DNA of 64,000 bases from Leadbettera azotonutricia ZAS-9 (GTDB taxonomy: Bacteria > Spirochaetota > Spirochaetia > Treponematales > Breznakiellaceae), in contig NC_015577.1 in assembly GCF_000214355.1 (NCBI RefSeq), positions 2,905,389 through 2,969,388 on the forward strand, written 5' to 3'. The stretch's first letter is position 1. Every line of letters begins with the position of its first letter. The notes below the pieces were generated by a model. It was not told the DNA's origin. It made no database searches and worked only from the letters and a program-made list of their open reading frames with translations. Of this stretch, positions 9,254 through 17,104 are shown piece after piece. Position numbers and translations under genes: made by a program.

Positions 9254-9671
9254 AACCGGCAGAATCTCCGCCATCGCAGGCAGCACAATCACGGTTCAGC
9301 AGGATGCGTTCTCATCGTTCAAGAATTCCGAAGCCTGTTTCGGCTGCATGAACCAGGAATGCAAAGAAAAACAGGGATATATCAGCGTTTCGAATCCCCT
9401 CAAGCTCCCCCTGGAAATTGGCAGCCAGGTTGAAACAGAAATATCACCGAAAATGATCCTTGGCCAGGCGTTTTTTGCATTGATACCGCCGCTTGCGGGG
9501 TTCATTGCGGGCTTTTTGCTTGCGGGATTGATTTTCCCCTCTATTGGAGACCCCGGAAAAGCTTTTGGAGGCGTTATCCTGATGTTTGCGGGCGCTTTTG
9601 GATTTTACTTCTATAGGAAGCGGCATCCTGTTAAGGTCTTGCCAAGAGTCGTCAGGATTTTGCCTCAATAA
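9237..9671 (+). CDS. RseC/MucC-like membrane protein
   Basis: 144 residues from the ATG at 9237, chosen because AGAGGA lies upstream and because the RseC-type N-terminus (IETGRISAIAGSTITVQ) begins just after it. A cysteine cluster follows, CFGCMNQEC, then a beta segment, two transmembrane helices (about 77-100 and 105-125) and a basic C-terminal tail. This matches the RseC family, whose members help sigma-E regulation or the Rnf-type reduction of SoxR in other bacteria. Neither partner is in this window, so its role here is open. It overlaps the end of the YmdB-like gene by 17 bases, which implies translational coupling. Confidence 0.7.
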   Translation: MKMMIETGRISAIAGSTITVQQDAFSSFKNSEACFGCMNQECKEKQGYISVSNPLKLPLEIGSQVETEISPKMILGQAFFALIPPLAGFIAGFLLAGLIFPSIGDPGKAFGGVILMFAGAFGFYFYRKRHPVKVLPRVVRILPQ

Positions 9672-9686
9672 TATTTTCCTAAAGAC

Positions 9687-9715
9687 TTGTTGATTTCTAC
9701 AAAAGCGAGTATATT
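9687..9715 (+). promoter_or_regulatory. Sigma-70-type promoter of the Hsp20 gene
   Basis: TTGTTG at 9687-9692 and TATATT at 9710-9715 are separated by 17 bases in an otherwise non-coding gap. An overlapping alternative is TTGATT (9690) with TTTAAT (9714), 18 bases apart. Either predicts a leader of roughly 130 bases before the Hsp20 start. I see no CIRCE-like TTAGCACTC repeat. Confidence 0.5.
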
Positions 9716-9795
9716 TAATATAGGAGTTTGTCGAATTATCCTTCTATAAATGGAGGGCGCAAGCTCCAGGACCCGTCTTTGGAAGGTTCAATTTT

Positions 9796-9814
9796 GCCGG
9801 GCCGCAAGGCCGGC
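9796..9814 (+). promoter_or_regulatory. GNRA-loop hairpin in the Hsp20 leader
   Basis: GCCGGGCC and GGCCGGC can pair around a GCAA tetraloop, with one bulged G. A smaller stem, GGG and CCC around AAAAT, follows at 9826-9836. The stem does not cover the Shine-Dalgarno GAAGGAG at 9842-9848, so this is not a simple thermometer; it may stabilise or process the mRNA. Confidence 0.35.
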
Positions 9815-9854
9815 GCAAGCGTCTAGGGAAAATCCCAAACGCGAAGGAGTCACT

Positions 9855-10388
9855 ATGAAAGGGCCTAAAGGTTACATGGATCTGGGCACTATCTTCGACG
9901 AAATTTTCGAAGCCACCCGGAATTTTCAGGATGAATTCCACCGGAATTTTAACCCCTTTGGGGAGGGCTGCGGCCCACGCTGGAATTTCGATGAGAATAC
10001 CGACTACTATCCCAACTATTCCTATCCTCCCATGAACGTTTACATGACGGCGGACCGGAGCATGATCTTCGAGTTTGCCCTTGCGGGCTTCGACGAAAAG
10101 GACATCACCCTCTCTTTCCAGGGTGACTACATGGTCTTTTCCGCTACCCTGCCCCAGGTGAAAAACGGGGAGGAGCTTCCTGCCGGAGAAAACCCGCGCT
10201 ACTTTAAGCGCCGCCTTAAGATGAAGGACATCGAAAAGCAGAAGTACTTCGTGCCCCTGGACAAGTACGCCCAGGACAAAGTCAAGGCGGTCTACAAAAA
10301 CGGCATACTCAAGGTGGCTATCCCCCCCAAGGACGAGCCCGATCAGAGCGACGGCATCAAGATCGAGATAGTTAAGGAAGGAGTTTAG
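9855..10388 (+). CDS. Hsp20/alpha-crystallin small heat-shock protein
   Basis: 177 residues from the ATG at 9855, preceded by GAAGGAG. The alpha-crystallin core runs from about residue 57 (PPMNVYMTADRSMIFEFALAGF) to about 165 and ends with the family signature NGILKVAIP. Such proteins are ATP-independent holdases that form oligomers in the cytoplasm. The N-terminal arm (residues 1-55) is rich in Phe, Asn and Tyr, as expected for a client-binding arm. It is a single gene with its own promoter and a leader of about 130 bases, and downstream genes belong to a separate sugar cluster. Confidence 0.88.
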   Translation: MKGPKGYMDLGTIFDEIFEATRNFQDEFHRNFNPFGEGCGPRWNFDENTDYYPNYSYPPMNVYMTADRSMIFEFALAGFDEKDITLSFQGDYMVFSATLPQVKNGEELPAGENPRYFKRRLKMKDIEKQKYFVPLDKYAQDKVKAVYKNGILKVAIPPKDEPDQSDGIKIEIVKEGV

Positions 10389-10442
10389 GGTTTCACCCTC
10401 TATTCCCTGAATTTGCACATATCCGATATTTTCTTCTCAAAA

Positions 10443-10509
10443 CCTCGTTATCAGCGTGGATATTATTTGTAGTAATACGATATTATTGAAGCCACATCCG
10501 ATAACGAGG
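10443..10509 (+). promoter_or_regulatory. Long inverted repeat covering the ribosome-binding site of the sugar operon
   Basis: CCTCGTTATC at 10443-10452 is the exact reverse complement of GATAACGAGG at 10500-10509, and GTGG (10456-10459) can pair with a CCAC just inside the right arm. The right arm contains the GAGGAG used by the next gene. In the loop, GATATTATT occurs twice, at 10459 and 10479, exactly 20 bases apart. It could be a DNA operator for the AraC-type regulator encoded downstream, or an RNA hairpin that hides the Shine-Dalgarno sequence. Confidence 0.5.
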
Positions 10510-10516
10510 AGAATTG

Positions 10517-11314
10517 ATGATGAAAATCGGCGTTAATACTGTATTATTCAAGGATTTCACCCTGCGGGAGACCTTTGCGGCTATTTCCCGTGCCGGCTAC
10601 GACGGGGTGGAAATCTCTGCCATCCAGGGCATGTGCGAACATTTGGTGCTGGACAACTGGGCCGCGCAAGCCCAGGAGATTCTTGCCCTTTCAAAGCAGT
10701 ACAACCTTGCCCTGCTTTCCATGGAAGTCACTGTCCTGGACGAGGCAAGGCTGGAAAAAGCCTTTGCGGCTGCCAAAGCCCTGGGTATCCCCGTGATCAA
10801 TGTAGGCCCCGGCGGCAAATCCGGGGATGAAGCAACCCTCAAGGAATCCCTTGCAACACTCAAAGCCCGTTCAGAGCTGGCTGCGAAATATGGCGTCACT
10901 CTCTGCGTAAAAGCCCATGTGGGCGCTGCAATCTACAATACCCCCACTACCCTCGAAGCCATGAAAGCTATCCCCCTGGATTCTTTCGGCATCGACATGG
11001 ATCCCAGCCACATTCACCGGGCTGGGGAAACCCCCAAAGAAAGCCTCAAGGCAGTCATTGCAAGGGTTAAGCACATCCATATCCGGGACTGCAAGGGATT
11101 GGGGCCTTCTCCCGGGGAACCGGGCCTCCAGACCTGTGGAAGGGGCGATATCGATCTTTTCGGTTATTTCAAAGTTTTGGCAGATGCCAAATACGAAGGC
11201 CCTGTATGCCTCGAAGTGATAGGCCCTTCCCAATCCATTGAACAGGCAATCACCATCGCTGCCGAAAGCATGGGCTTTATAAGAGCCTGCTTAAAAAACC
11301 TCAGCATACGCTAA
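10517..11314 (+). CDS. Sugar isomerase/epimerase, xylose-isomerase-like TIM barrel
   Basis: 265 residues (ATG at 10517; a second ATG at 10520 is equally well placed behind GAGGAG). The fold is the AP-endonuclease-2/xylose isomerase-like TIM barrel: opening strand KIGVNTVLF, YDGVEIS near residue 35, INVGPGG, then the metal-binding segments GIDMDPSHIHRAG and HIHIRDCKG, and a closing VCLEVIGP. Members include tagatose 3-epimerases, inosose dehydratases and 3-keto-sugar epimerases. It heads the plus-strand catabolic unit with Gfo/Idh/MocA oxidoreductases, which favours an epimerase or isomerase acting on an oxidised sugar. Exact substrate unknown. Confidence 0.8.
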   Translation: MMKIGVNTVLFKDFTLRETFAAISRAGYDGVEISAIQGMCEHLVLDNWAAQAQEILALSKQYNLALLSMEVTVLDEARLEKAFAAAKALGIPVINVGPGGKSGDEATLKESLATLKARSELAAKYGVTLCVKAHVGAAIYNTPTTLEAMKAIPLDSFGIDMDPSHIHRAGETPKESLKAVIARVKHIHIRDCKGLGPSPGEPGLQTCGRGDIDLFGYFKVLADAKYEGPVCLEVIGPSQSIEQAITIAAESMGFIRACLKNLSIR

Positions 11315-11327
11315 AAGGAGATGAATA

Positions 11328-12725
11328 ATGAAGAAACCTAATCTGCTCTTTGTAGGCATCGACAGTTTGAGGCGTGATCACATGAGTCTCTACGGCCACA
11401 CAAACCTCACCACCCCCCATCTGGATAAATATGCCAAGTCAGGGGCTGTATGGAACAAGTGTTTCAGTGCATCCATCCCCACTACCTCGGGGTACGCCAA
11501 CATGCTCACAGGCCATGATGTTTTCGGTACCGACATAGTTGCCTTGCGCCACAAGGGGTCTTATGCGCCGGGTGTCAAAACCCTCCCGGAGATCCTCAGG
11601 GAAAACGGCTATGCCACAAGCTGCGTGGGCTTTACCGGGAACCCCGCCAGCCGGGGCTTTGACAAGTACATCGATTTTGAAGGCTGGGGATCTTTTGCGG
11701 AGGGCCGTTCTCATAAAGCCGAAAATCTCAATGATGTTACCATTCCTGAACTGAAACGCCTGGCTGCCCAGGATAAGCCCTTCCTCCTCTTTTTGAGGCA
11801 TATGGATCCCCATGCTCCTTATCTTCCCCCAAGGCCCTTCGAAAGGCTCTTCTATGCCGAAAATGAATTCGACAAAAAAAACAAATCCCTTGATCCGGTT
11901 TATGCCTTTAAGCCTTTCTCCGATTTTTTCAAATCATGGTTCCCGCCGGGATGTACTGATGCCGAGTACATCAAGGCGCAGTACGATGGCGAAATCGCCT
12001 ATATGGATTCGTGCATCGCAGTATTGCTGGAAGAAGTCAGAAAATTGGGCATTGAGGATGAAACCCTCATCGTCTTTACTTCCGATCATGGCGAAACCCT
12101 TTACGATCATGACTGTTTCTTTGATCATCACGGCCTTTACGAATGCACCTTAAGCGTTCCCCTGATTTTCCGCTACCCCAAAAAGATCCCCGCAGAAACA
12201 CGCTTTGACGATATTGTCACCCTCAAGGATGTGCTTCCCACTATCCTGGATATCATGGGCATTAACCGCAAAGGTATCCCCATGGAAGGGCGGAGCCTCC
12301 TGGCCCGCATGACCGGGGGTGGATTAAAACAAGAGCCTGAATTCTACATCACCGAATGTACCTGGATGAGGAAGCATGGCTGGCGCACACCCCAGTATAA
12401 ACTTATCAGGGCTTTGGAGCCTGACTTCCACCACAAACCGGAAACGGAGTTATACGATCTTGTCCGCGATCCCGGGGAAAATGACAATATCGCAAAAAAA
12501 GAACCGGAAATTGTAAAAGTACTAACGGATCGCATGGACAAATGGATCAAGAAACGGGAAAAGGAAACAGGACGTACCGCCCCCTCGTTTACCAATATCC
12601 ACTGGCACGGCATTGAAGGCCGGGGGGTTTTTAAGACATCCGATGAAGCCTACAATACCATGTATATAGGCGGTATCCAGGCAGCGCAGAAACTTCAGGA
12701 ATCCCAAAAGAAGGATAAAAAATAA
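11328..12725 (+). CDS. Sulfatase-fold hydrolase lacking the formylglycine cysteine
   Basis: 465 residues of the alkaline phosphatase/sulfatase superfamily: metal-site strand FVGIDSLRRDHMSLYG near the N-terminus, HMDPHAPYLPP at about 163, and FTSDHGETLYDHDCFF with a following VPLIFRYP strand. In true sulfatases the activation motif C/S-x-P-x-R precedes (L/T)TG. Here the aligned stretch before MLTG reads TTSGYA (residues 52-57), so the catalytic position is Thr and the motif Arg is gone. That resembles phosphatase- or phosphotransferase-type members of the superfamily more than FGly sulfatases. No signal peptide, so cytoplasmic. It ends exactly at the next start codon, indicating an operon. Confidence 0.8.
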   Translation: MKKPNLLFVGIDSLRRDHMSLYGHTNLTTPHLDKYAKSGAVWNKCFSASIPTTSGYANMLTGHDVFGTDIVALRHKGSYAPGVKTLPEILRENGYATSCVGFTGNPASRGFDKYIDFEGWGSFAEGRSHKAENLNDVTIPELKRLAAQDKPFLLFLRHMDPHAPYLPPRPFERLFYAENEFDKKNKSLDPVYAFKPFSDFFKSWFPPGCTDAEYIKAQYDGEIAYMDSCIAVLLEEVRKLGIEDETLIVFTSDHGETLYDHDCFFDHHGLYECTLSVPLIFRYPKKIPAETRFDDIVTLKDVLPTILDIMGINRKGIPMEGRSLLARMTGGGLKQEPEFYITECTWMRKHGWRTPQYKLIRALEPDFHHKPETELYDLVRDPGENDNIAKKEPEIVKVLTDRMDKWIKKREKETGRTAPSFTNIHWHGIEGRGVFKTSDEAYNTMYIGGIQAAQKLQESQKKDKK

Positions 12726-13736
12726 ATGCTTAAGGTCTGCGTTATCGGTATGGGCCACATCGGAAATCTCCACGCAAAGATCTACCGCGAAAGGAAGGAC
12801 TGCACCCTTGCCGCAATTTGCGACAAAATCCCTTCCATCGCGGAAGAAAGTGGGAAGCGCCACAGCGTAAAATGGTACACCGATGCTGCCGATATGCTTG
12901 CCAAAGAAAAGCCTGACATTGTTTCTGTGGCTACCGGAGGTTTTGAATACTCTTCGGATCACTACGAGCCTACCATCCAGGCTTTGAAAGCAGGCTGCCA
13001 TGTGCTGGGCGAAAAGCCCATTTCCAACGATCTCCGCCATGGAACAGAAATGGTAAGGACCGCCAAAGAAATGGGGGTCTGTTATGCCATAGACCTTAAC
13101 CACCGCTTTACGCCGGCAGCACGGACCGCAAAAAAGTGGCAGAACGAAGGCCTCGTCGGTGGGCTTCTCTTCTGCAACATGGCCCTCTGGATAGGAAAGC
13201 CCCAGGACCTTGATTCGCCCTACTACCACCTTAAAGCCCTGAACCCCCACAGTGTGGACATCATGCGTTATTTCATGGGAGATGTGGATGAAGTTTCCTG
13301 CTTCGCAATGACAGCTCCGGGGCGCAACATCTATTCCACGGCTTCCATCAACATGAAATTCAAGTGCGGCGCTGTGGGGCATCTTACATCAAGCTATGAT
13401 ATTGCCCGGGGCCATCCCATGGAACGCTGTGAAGTTGCAGGGCTCAAGGGCCGGTTGATCTTCGAAGATATGTGGCGGGAGGCAACCCTTTACCCCTCGG
13501 GCGATCCCGTCAAGATGCAGTACACCAACCCTGTGTTCGGGGGCTTTGAAAGTTTTGATGACACCTTTAGGGATCGCATTGGCAGTTTTGTGGAACAGAT
13601 AGCCCGTGGGGATAAGCCGGAAGAGATCGACGGATCAGGGGAAGCCGGGCTTGCGGCCCAAAGGGTAATACACGCTGCCATAGCCTCTCTCAAAGAAGGC
13701 GGCAAAGTCGTCCGGGTGGACGACACGGAGGAATAA
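12726..13736 (+). CDS. Gfo/Idh/MocA-family NAD(P)-dependent sugar oxidoreductase
   Basis: 336 residues. The N-terminal Rossmann fold shows VIGMGHIGNLHAK and, at about residue 97, the family motif GEKPIS with the conserved Lys. The C-terminal alpha/beta domain contains HPHSVDIMRY-like catalytic His (NPHSVDIMRYFMG). Members oxidise sugar hydroxyls, often at C3 or in inositols, with NAD(P). It starts immediately after the sulfatase-like stop and ends overlapping the AraC regulator start by 1 base, so it lies in the middle of a tightly packed operon. Substrate cannot be read from sequence. Confidence 0.85.
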   Translation: MLKVCVIGMGHIGNLHAKIYRERKDCTLAAICDKIPSIAEESGKRHSVKWYTDAADMLAKEKPDIVSVATGGFEYSSDHYEPTIQALKAGCHVLGEKPISNDLRHGTEMVRTAKEMGVCYAIDLNHRFTPAARTAKKWQNEGLVGGLLFCNMALWIGKPQDLDSPYYHLKALNPHSVDIMRYFMGDVDEVSCFAMTAPGRNIYSTASINMKFKCGAVGHLTSSYDIARGHPMERCEVAGLKGRLIFEDMWREATLYPSGDPVKMQYTNPVFGGFESFDDTFRDRIGSFVEQIARGDKPEEIDGSGEAGLAAQRVIHAAIASLKEGGKVVRVDDTEE

Positions 13737-14590
13737 TGAGCTGCCTAAGCTGGGCTTCCCTGGGGGGAGATTCAGGATGCCCCGTGAAGGTGAACGAACG
13801 CATCCAGAGCACCATGTACAGGCACAGCCACGAGTTTTTTGAATTCGTCTATGTCGAAGAAGGGTTCTGCCTTCATTTCTCGGGGTCAGGAGTGGAACTA
13901 CTCATGGGAGGGGATCTCCTTGCCATGAGTCCGGGAATGGAGCATTACTACTGGTGCAAAAAAAATATCACTATAGTGAACATCATGTTCCTGCCGGAAA
14001 TTTTTTCCGGATTAATGAAAGACATCAAATCCCTGCCGGGCATGGAAGATTTTTTCGAAGGGAAGCTCCAGAACCCCCTCCTGAGCCATTTAAGTTTTGA
14101 CGACAGGGAAGAAATGCGCAGGATCATCAACGCCCTGCGAAAGGAAGAAGAGCAGAAAATTGTTGGCTGGGAACTCAGAAGCAAGGCCCTGCTGACAAAC
14201 GTGATTATAATTCTTTCCAGGGTTGTGAACACCAGGTTCTCAAAGCAGGGAAACAAGAACCCCTACCTTGGCTATACCCTTAAAACAGTGGAGCGCATCG
14301 AAGAAAATTATTCAGAAGCCCTGACTGTGAGAGATTTGGCGGGTAGCCTGGGCATTGGGCCTGATCACCTTACACGGCAGTTCCACCAGATCATGGGGAT
14401 AACCCCGACTGAGTATCTGAGGCGCCGCCGTTTTGCAAAGGCTTTGGAACTGCTGCGAAAACAGCAGCCAGTGTCAGAAGTTTATGCTGCATCGGGATTC
14501 AGAAGCATCAATTATTTTTCCAGGGAGTTTAAAAACCTTTTTAAAATGACCCCCAGCGAATTCAAACGCCAGGCGAAGTTGAACAAATAA
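13736..14590 (+). CDS. AraC-family transcriptional regulator
   Basis: 284 residues. The N-terminal cupin-like sensing domain has the typical HSHEFFEFVYVEEG, and a GGDLLAMSPGMEH strand lies near residue 60. The C-terminal double helix-turn-helix (about 180-280) ends with the AraC signature ASGFRSINYFSREFKNLFKMTPSEF. GGAGGAA just upstream and a TAATG overlap with the preceding gene support this start. As the only regulator inside the plus-strand sugar unit it is the best candidate for controlling it, possibly through the repeats at 10443-10509. The inducer is presumably a sugar or its oxidised derivative. Confidence 0.88.
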   Translation: MSCLSWASLGGDSGCPVKVNERIQSTMYRHSHEFFEFVYVEEGFCLHFSGSGVELLMGGDLLAMSPGMEHYYWCKKNITIVNIMFLPEIFSGLMKDIKSLPGMEDFFEGKLQNPLLSHLSFDDREEMRRIINALRKEEEQKIVGWELRSKALLTNVIIILSRVVNTRFSKQGNKNPYLGYTLKTVERIEENYSEALTVRDLAGSLGIGPDHLTRQFHQIMGITPTEYLRRRRFAKALELLRKQQPVSEVYAASGFRSINYFSREFKNLFKMTPSEFKRQAKLNK

Positions 14591-14612
14591 ATCAATTTTA
14601 TAGGAGTATATT

Positions 14613-15716
14613 ATGGGTATTAAAGTTGCGATTATCGGCTGCGGCGGCATAGGTACTAACCATGCCAACTGCTACAAAAATGACAGCCTTGCGGAATTGG
14701 TCGCGGTCTGCGATATAGTCCCCGAAAAGGCCAGGAAGCTGGGCGAGGATAAAGGAGTGCCCTGGTACAAATCCACAAAGGAAATGTTCGCAGCCCACCC
14801 TGAGATCGAATCTGTGAGTGTTACTACTTCCGGTTATGACAATGGCTCTATGCACTTTGAACCTGCCATGGAAGCCCTGGATGCGGGAAAAAATGTTTTA
14901 GTGGAAAAGCCAATCTGCGCAGATCTCCGGGATGCCCAGGAACTGGTGCGTTATGCCGGAAAAAAGAAACTCTACCTGGGATGCAACCTGAACCACTATT
15001 TTACCAAAACCGCAGAGCGGGCAGATGAGCTTATCAGAGACAAAAAAATCGGCGAGCTGGTGTACTGCATTCATAAAGTAGGTTTCAACGGCAATGAAAA
15101 GAAATACACCGGACCCGGCACCCCCAGGTGGCAAACTCCCTATTCTCATGTCAAAGCTTTCTGCGCACATCCCTTCTCGGTGATGCGCCATTTTTGCGGT
15201 GATATTATGCAGGTGCAGGCCTTTATGGACAGACCCGGCATACGCCGCAGCCAGCTGGATCCCATGCTCTCCATTAACGGTATCCATGTGCGTTTTGCCA
15301 ATGGCGGAATAGGCTATCTCCTGAGCCAGCGGGGCGATGCCATGTTCGGCCTTGGCGGCTGGTGGAGCTATGAGCATGCAGGCACCAGGGGTACCTTCTG
15401 TATCGAAAACTGTGTGGAAAAGTTGCATTACTGGGATGTTGACAAAGTAGAAAATCCCGGTATGGCCAGCCCCAAACCGGAAATTTTCGATACCGGCATC
15501 ACGGACTTCAACGCTACCTTTCCTTCGAGGATCCACGCATGGCTGGAAGATCTTGCCAATAAGGTACCCCTTGAACACCTCCGCGCTTCGGGCAGGGACG
15601 CCCTGGCAACTCTAACCTATACCTTCGCGGCAATGCGCTCTTATGAAGAAGGCGGCGCCCTGGTAATCCCCGAGGCCCTGCCGGCCCTCCACGGCGATAT
15701 AAAGTACGTTTGGTAA
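14613..15716 (+). CDS. Gfo/Idh/MocA-family NAD(P)-dependent sugar oxidoreductase
   Basis: 367 residues. Rossmann start VAIIGCGGIGTNHANCYK, conserved NVLVEKPICADLRDA near residue 92, and LGCNLNHYFT in the catalytic domain. It is a paralogue, but not a close copy, of the enzyme at 12726-13736. Its C-terminal part is longer and contains GLGGWWSYEHAGTRGTF. TAGGAG precedes the ATG. Having two different members in one unit suggests successive oxidation/reduction steps, or an oxidation followed by reduction after epimerisation. It ends 5 bases before the ATG of the second sulfatase. Confidence 0.85.
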   Translation: MGIKVAIIGCGGIGTNHANCYKNDSLAELVAVCDIVPEKARKLGEDKGVPWYKSTKEMFAAHPEIESVSVTTSGYDNGSMHFEPAMEALDAGKNVLVEKPICADLRDAQELVRYAGKKKLYLGCNLNHYFTKTAERADELIRDKKIGELVYCIHKVGFNGNEKKYTGPGTPRWQTPYSHVKAFCAHPFSVMRHFCGDIMQVQAFMDRPGIRRSQLDPMLSINGIHVRFANGGIGYLLSQRGDAMFGLGGWWSYEHAGTRGTFCIENCVEKLHYWDVDKVENPGMASPKPEIFDTGITDFNATFPSRIHAWLEDLANKVPLEHLRASGRDALATLTYTFAAMRSYEEGGALVIPEALPALHGDIKYVW

Positions 15717-15721
15717 CAACA

Positions 15722-17095
15722 ATGGCCGGTCAATACCGCAACCTGCTTTTTCTTCTGGCAGACCAGCTCCGCCATGACGCACCGGGTTATGCCCTGGGCG
15801 GAAAGGGGCTGTCAAAAACTCCCCATATTGACCGGCTTGCTTCCCGGGGCATTGCATACAGCAGAGCATACACGCCCCTGCCCGTGTGCGCCCCGGCGAG
15901 GCAGTCCCTATTATGCGGAAGGCATCCCGATTCTTTCGGGGCTTTCTGGAACCACGGTTTTTTTAATACTCCTGATTTCGTGCCCCCGAGCACTTTAACC
16001 CAAAACCTTGCAGCCTGCGGAAAGCGCGGGTATTTCGCAGGTAAATGGGATATTGCGAAGGGCACAAAGCCGCAAGACTTTGGTTTTAGCGCCTATTGCA
16101 GTAAAAGCGAATATGCTCTTTATTATAAAGACCGTTATCCTGCCTTGAACTTCGAGGGCGGGTGGATGGGCTGCGAAAGTCCGGTTAAGCTTGAAGATGC
16201 GGACACTCATTTTTTTGCCAGAAAAGCTGTGGATTTTATACGGGAAAAGCCTTCCCCAAACGAAAACGGATTCTTTCTCTGGGTGGATTTCGGCGTGCCC
16301 CACCTTCCCTGTAGGCCCAGTGCGCCCTTCTCTGCAATGTATTCAGCGAAAGATTTCCCCCCCTGGCAAGGTTTTGGCGATCCAAAGGAAAACAAGCCTT
16401 ACTGCCACAAACAGCAGACGTTGAACTGGAACCTTGACAAGGCAAGCTGGGAAGAAATGGCAGCCCAGGTTGCCCGTTACTGCGGCGTAGTGTCGCAGCT
16501 GGACGACGCCATTGGGTTCATCGTTAAGGCTCTCGAAGAATCAGGGCATCTTGACGATACTCTCATAATCCTTACTTCCGATCATGGCGACATGTGCGGG
16601 AACCACCGCATGTTCGACAAGCATAATACCATGTACGACGACATAGTGAGGGTGCCCCTTGTAATAAGCGGATCTTCTTTTACACCCCATTCAAGCGAGG
16701 CCCTGGTTTCAAACTGCCTGGATCTGCCCCTGACTATTTCGAGCCTCATGGGGCTTCCGGCTTTAAGCGGCGCTCACGGATTTTGCCTTCCCCTCAAAGG
16801 TGAAAGTACAAGAAACTTTATAACATCATCTTCCAATGGGCAGCAGTTTGGATTTTTCAACACCCGGATGATTACTGACGGCCGTTACAAATACGTTTGG
16901 AATCTTACAGATGTCGATGAATTTTACGATGCACAAACAGATCCGGGGGAATGCTGCAATTTGATATATGACAGCTCTATGGCTGAATACATTAAAAAAT
17001 TCCGCAGAGAATTGTTTAACGATTTAAAAGCTCATGGCGATCCCTTTGCTTCAGAGTGGCTTGCCCCTCAATTATTGGAAGGAAGAAAACTTTAG
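15722..17095 (+). CDS. Sulfatase, formylglycine (Cys) type
   Basis: 457 residues from the ATG at 15722; a TTG at 15710 is in frame but poorly supported. The activation motif is intact: C56-A-P-A-R60 in VCAPARQSLLCGR, where the Cys is converted to formylglycine. The metal-site Asp is in LLADQLRHD, and the DHG motif is in LTSDHGDMCGNHRMFDKH. No signal peptide is visible, so desulfation is predicted to be cytoplasmic, after import. Conversion of the Cys needs an anaerobic maturase (anSME), which is not in this window. The substrate is probably a small sulfated sugar taken up by the adjacent LplABC-type importer. Confidence 0.85.
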   Translation: MAGQYRNLLFLLADQLRHDAPGYALGGKGLSKTPHIDRLASRGIAYSRAYTPLPVCAPARQSLLCGRHPDSFGAFWNHGFFNTPDFVPPSTLTQNLAACGKRGYFAGKWDIAKGTKPQDFGFSAYCSKSEYALYYKDRYPALNFEGGWMGCESPVKLEDADTHFFARKAVDFIREKPSPNENGFFLWVDFGVPHLPCRPSAPFSAMYSAKDFPPWQGFGDPKENKPYCHKQQTLNWNLDKASWEEMAAQVARYCGVVSQLDDAIGFIVKALEESGHLDDTLIILTSDHGDMCGNHRMFDKHNTMYDDIVRVPLVISGSSFTPHSSEALVSNCLDLPLTISSLMGLPALSGAHGFCLPLKGESTRNFITSSSNGQQFGFFNTRMITDGRYKYVWNLTDVDEFYDAQTDPGECCNLIYDSSMAEYIKKFRRELFNDLKAHGDPFASEWLAPQLLEGRKL

Positions 17096-17104
17096 GAGGA
17101 ATAT

